6,205 nt of DNA from Rhodospirillaceae bacterium. Lineage in GTDB: Bacteria > Pseudomonadota > Alphaproteobacteria > Rhodospirillales > Rhodospirillaceae. Location of the stretch: NCBI GenBank assembly GCA_016937315.1, contig JAFGWD010000084.1, forward strand, positions 1 to 6,205, written 5' to 3'. Below, piece by piece: positions 5,921 through 6,205 of this stretch. How positions within the stretch are numbered: the stretch's first letter is position 1; every line of letters begins with the position of its first letter. The notes beneath the pieces are model-generated. The model was not told the origin of the DNA. It saw only the letters and a list, made by a program, of their open reading frames with translations, and did not search any database. A program made the translations under genes and the position numbers.

Positions 5921-6205
5921 ATGCTGTTGGAACTGTTTCTGCGGCGTTTGATTTATCTGGGCGACCTGACGGTTATCCTGCCGAATGGAAGAACTTTTTA
6001 CATCCAGGGCGAGCCCTTTGACGCCTTACCGCCCGAGGCCCGCCCAAAGCCGGTTCGCCTCCACTTCACAAACCCCAAGGTGATCCGCCGCCTGCCCTGG
6101 CATCCGGCTTTGGCCTTCGGTGAAGGCTACATGGACGGCAACATCCAAATCGAGGAGGGCACCCTCTCCGATATCATCGCCTTATTCATGATCAACGCCA
6201 ATCGC
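5921..6205 (+). CDS. cfa: Cyclopropane-fatty-acyl-phospholipid synthase-like protein, 3'-truncated by window edge
   Basis: The frame runs open to the last base, giving 95 residues of the N-terminal domain. The order of conserved features matches bacterial CFA synthases: a basic amphipathic start (LFLRRLIYLGDLTVI), a beta-rich segment around a G-R-T-F turn, then LAFGEGYMDG followed by acidic IEEGTLSD, the signature stretch before the methyltransferase domain. The full enzyme (typically about 400 residues) uses S-adenosylmethionine to add a methylene across double bonds of phospholipid acyl chains at the inner membrane. The catalytic domain lies beyond the window, so activity cannot be judged. 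Start 5921 is chosen for its GGGGA site; ATG 5906 would add five residues (MGKRH). It is divergent from fsr across an intergenic region of about 210 bases with several palindromes. In other bacteria the gene is often induced on entry to stationary phase or under stress. A related SAM-dependent lipid methyltransferase is the main alternative. Confidence 0.82.
   Translation, partial: MLLELFLRRLIYLGDLTVILPNGRTFYIQGEPFDALPPEARPKPVRLHFTNPKVIRRLPWHPALAFGEGYMDGNIQIEEGTLSDIIALFMINANR

Noticed and set aside
1..6205. A novel defence, mobile or biosynthetic system
   Set aside because: Every substantial gene belongs to a familiar family, base composition looks even, and there are no mobile-element genes, long terminal repeats or spacer arrays.

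Overview
The window looks like a stretch of ordinary bacterial chromosome, with a GC content of roughly 60% judged by eye. An alphaproteobacterium, perhaps Rhodospirillales-like, is the best guess. The main support is a MutL that carries the complete endonuclease motif set, as expected where MutH is absent. The pgi-mutL arrangement and the style of the C-N hydrolase and CFA-synthase proteins fit but do not prove it. No rRNA, tRNA, CRISPR array, insertion sequence or prophage gene was recognised.

Left part, + strand. Positions 1-690 hold the 3' part of a nitrilase-superfamily (C-N hydrolase) gene whose start lies outside the window; the Glu-Lys-Cys triad is visible. A 214-base gap follows. It holds a possible 42-codon small ORF (704-832) and a weak promoter candidate. 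Next comes pgi (glucose-6-phosphate isomerase, 905-2668), which overlaps mutL (2665-4479) by four bases (GTGA). These two form a translationally coupled pair joining central sugar metabolism to DNA mismatch repair. Pgi ends in an unusual acidic, glycine-rich tail. The MutL linker contains a three-copy Gly/His repeat.

Right part. Converging on mutL, with only 7 bases between stop codons, is a minus-strand MFS exporter (4487-5710) of the fosmidomycin-resistance (Fsr) type. About 210 bases upstream of it, reading the other way, begins a gene for a cyclopropane-fatty-acyl-phospholipid synthase-like protein (from 5921, cut by the window end). The divergent intergenic region contains three perfect palindromes, including AAATGTC-ACA-GACATTT. 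It is the best candidate for regulatory content in the window.

Functionally, the window is a set of housekeeping genes (pgi, mutL) beside membrane and envelope functions (exporter, lipid cyclopropanation). I see no convincing new multi-gene system. The points worth a second look are the divergent operator-like palindromes, the Pgi tail at the pgi/mutL junction, the MutL linker repeat and the small ORF.
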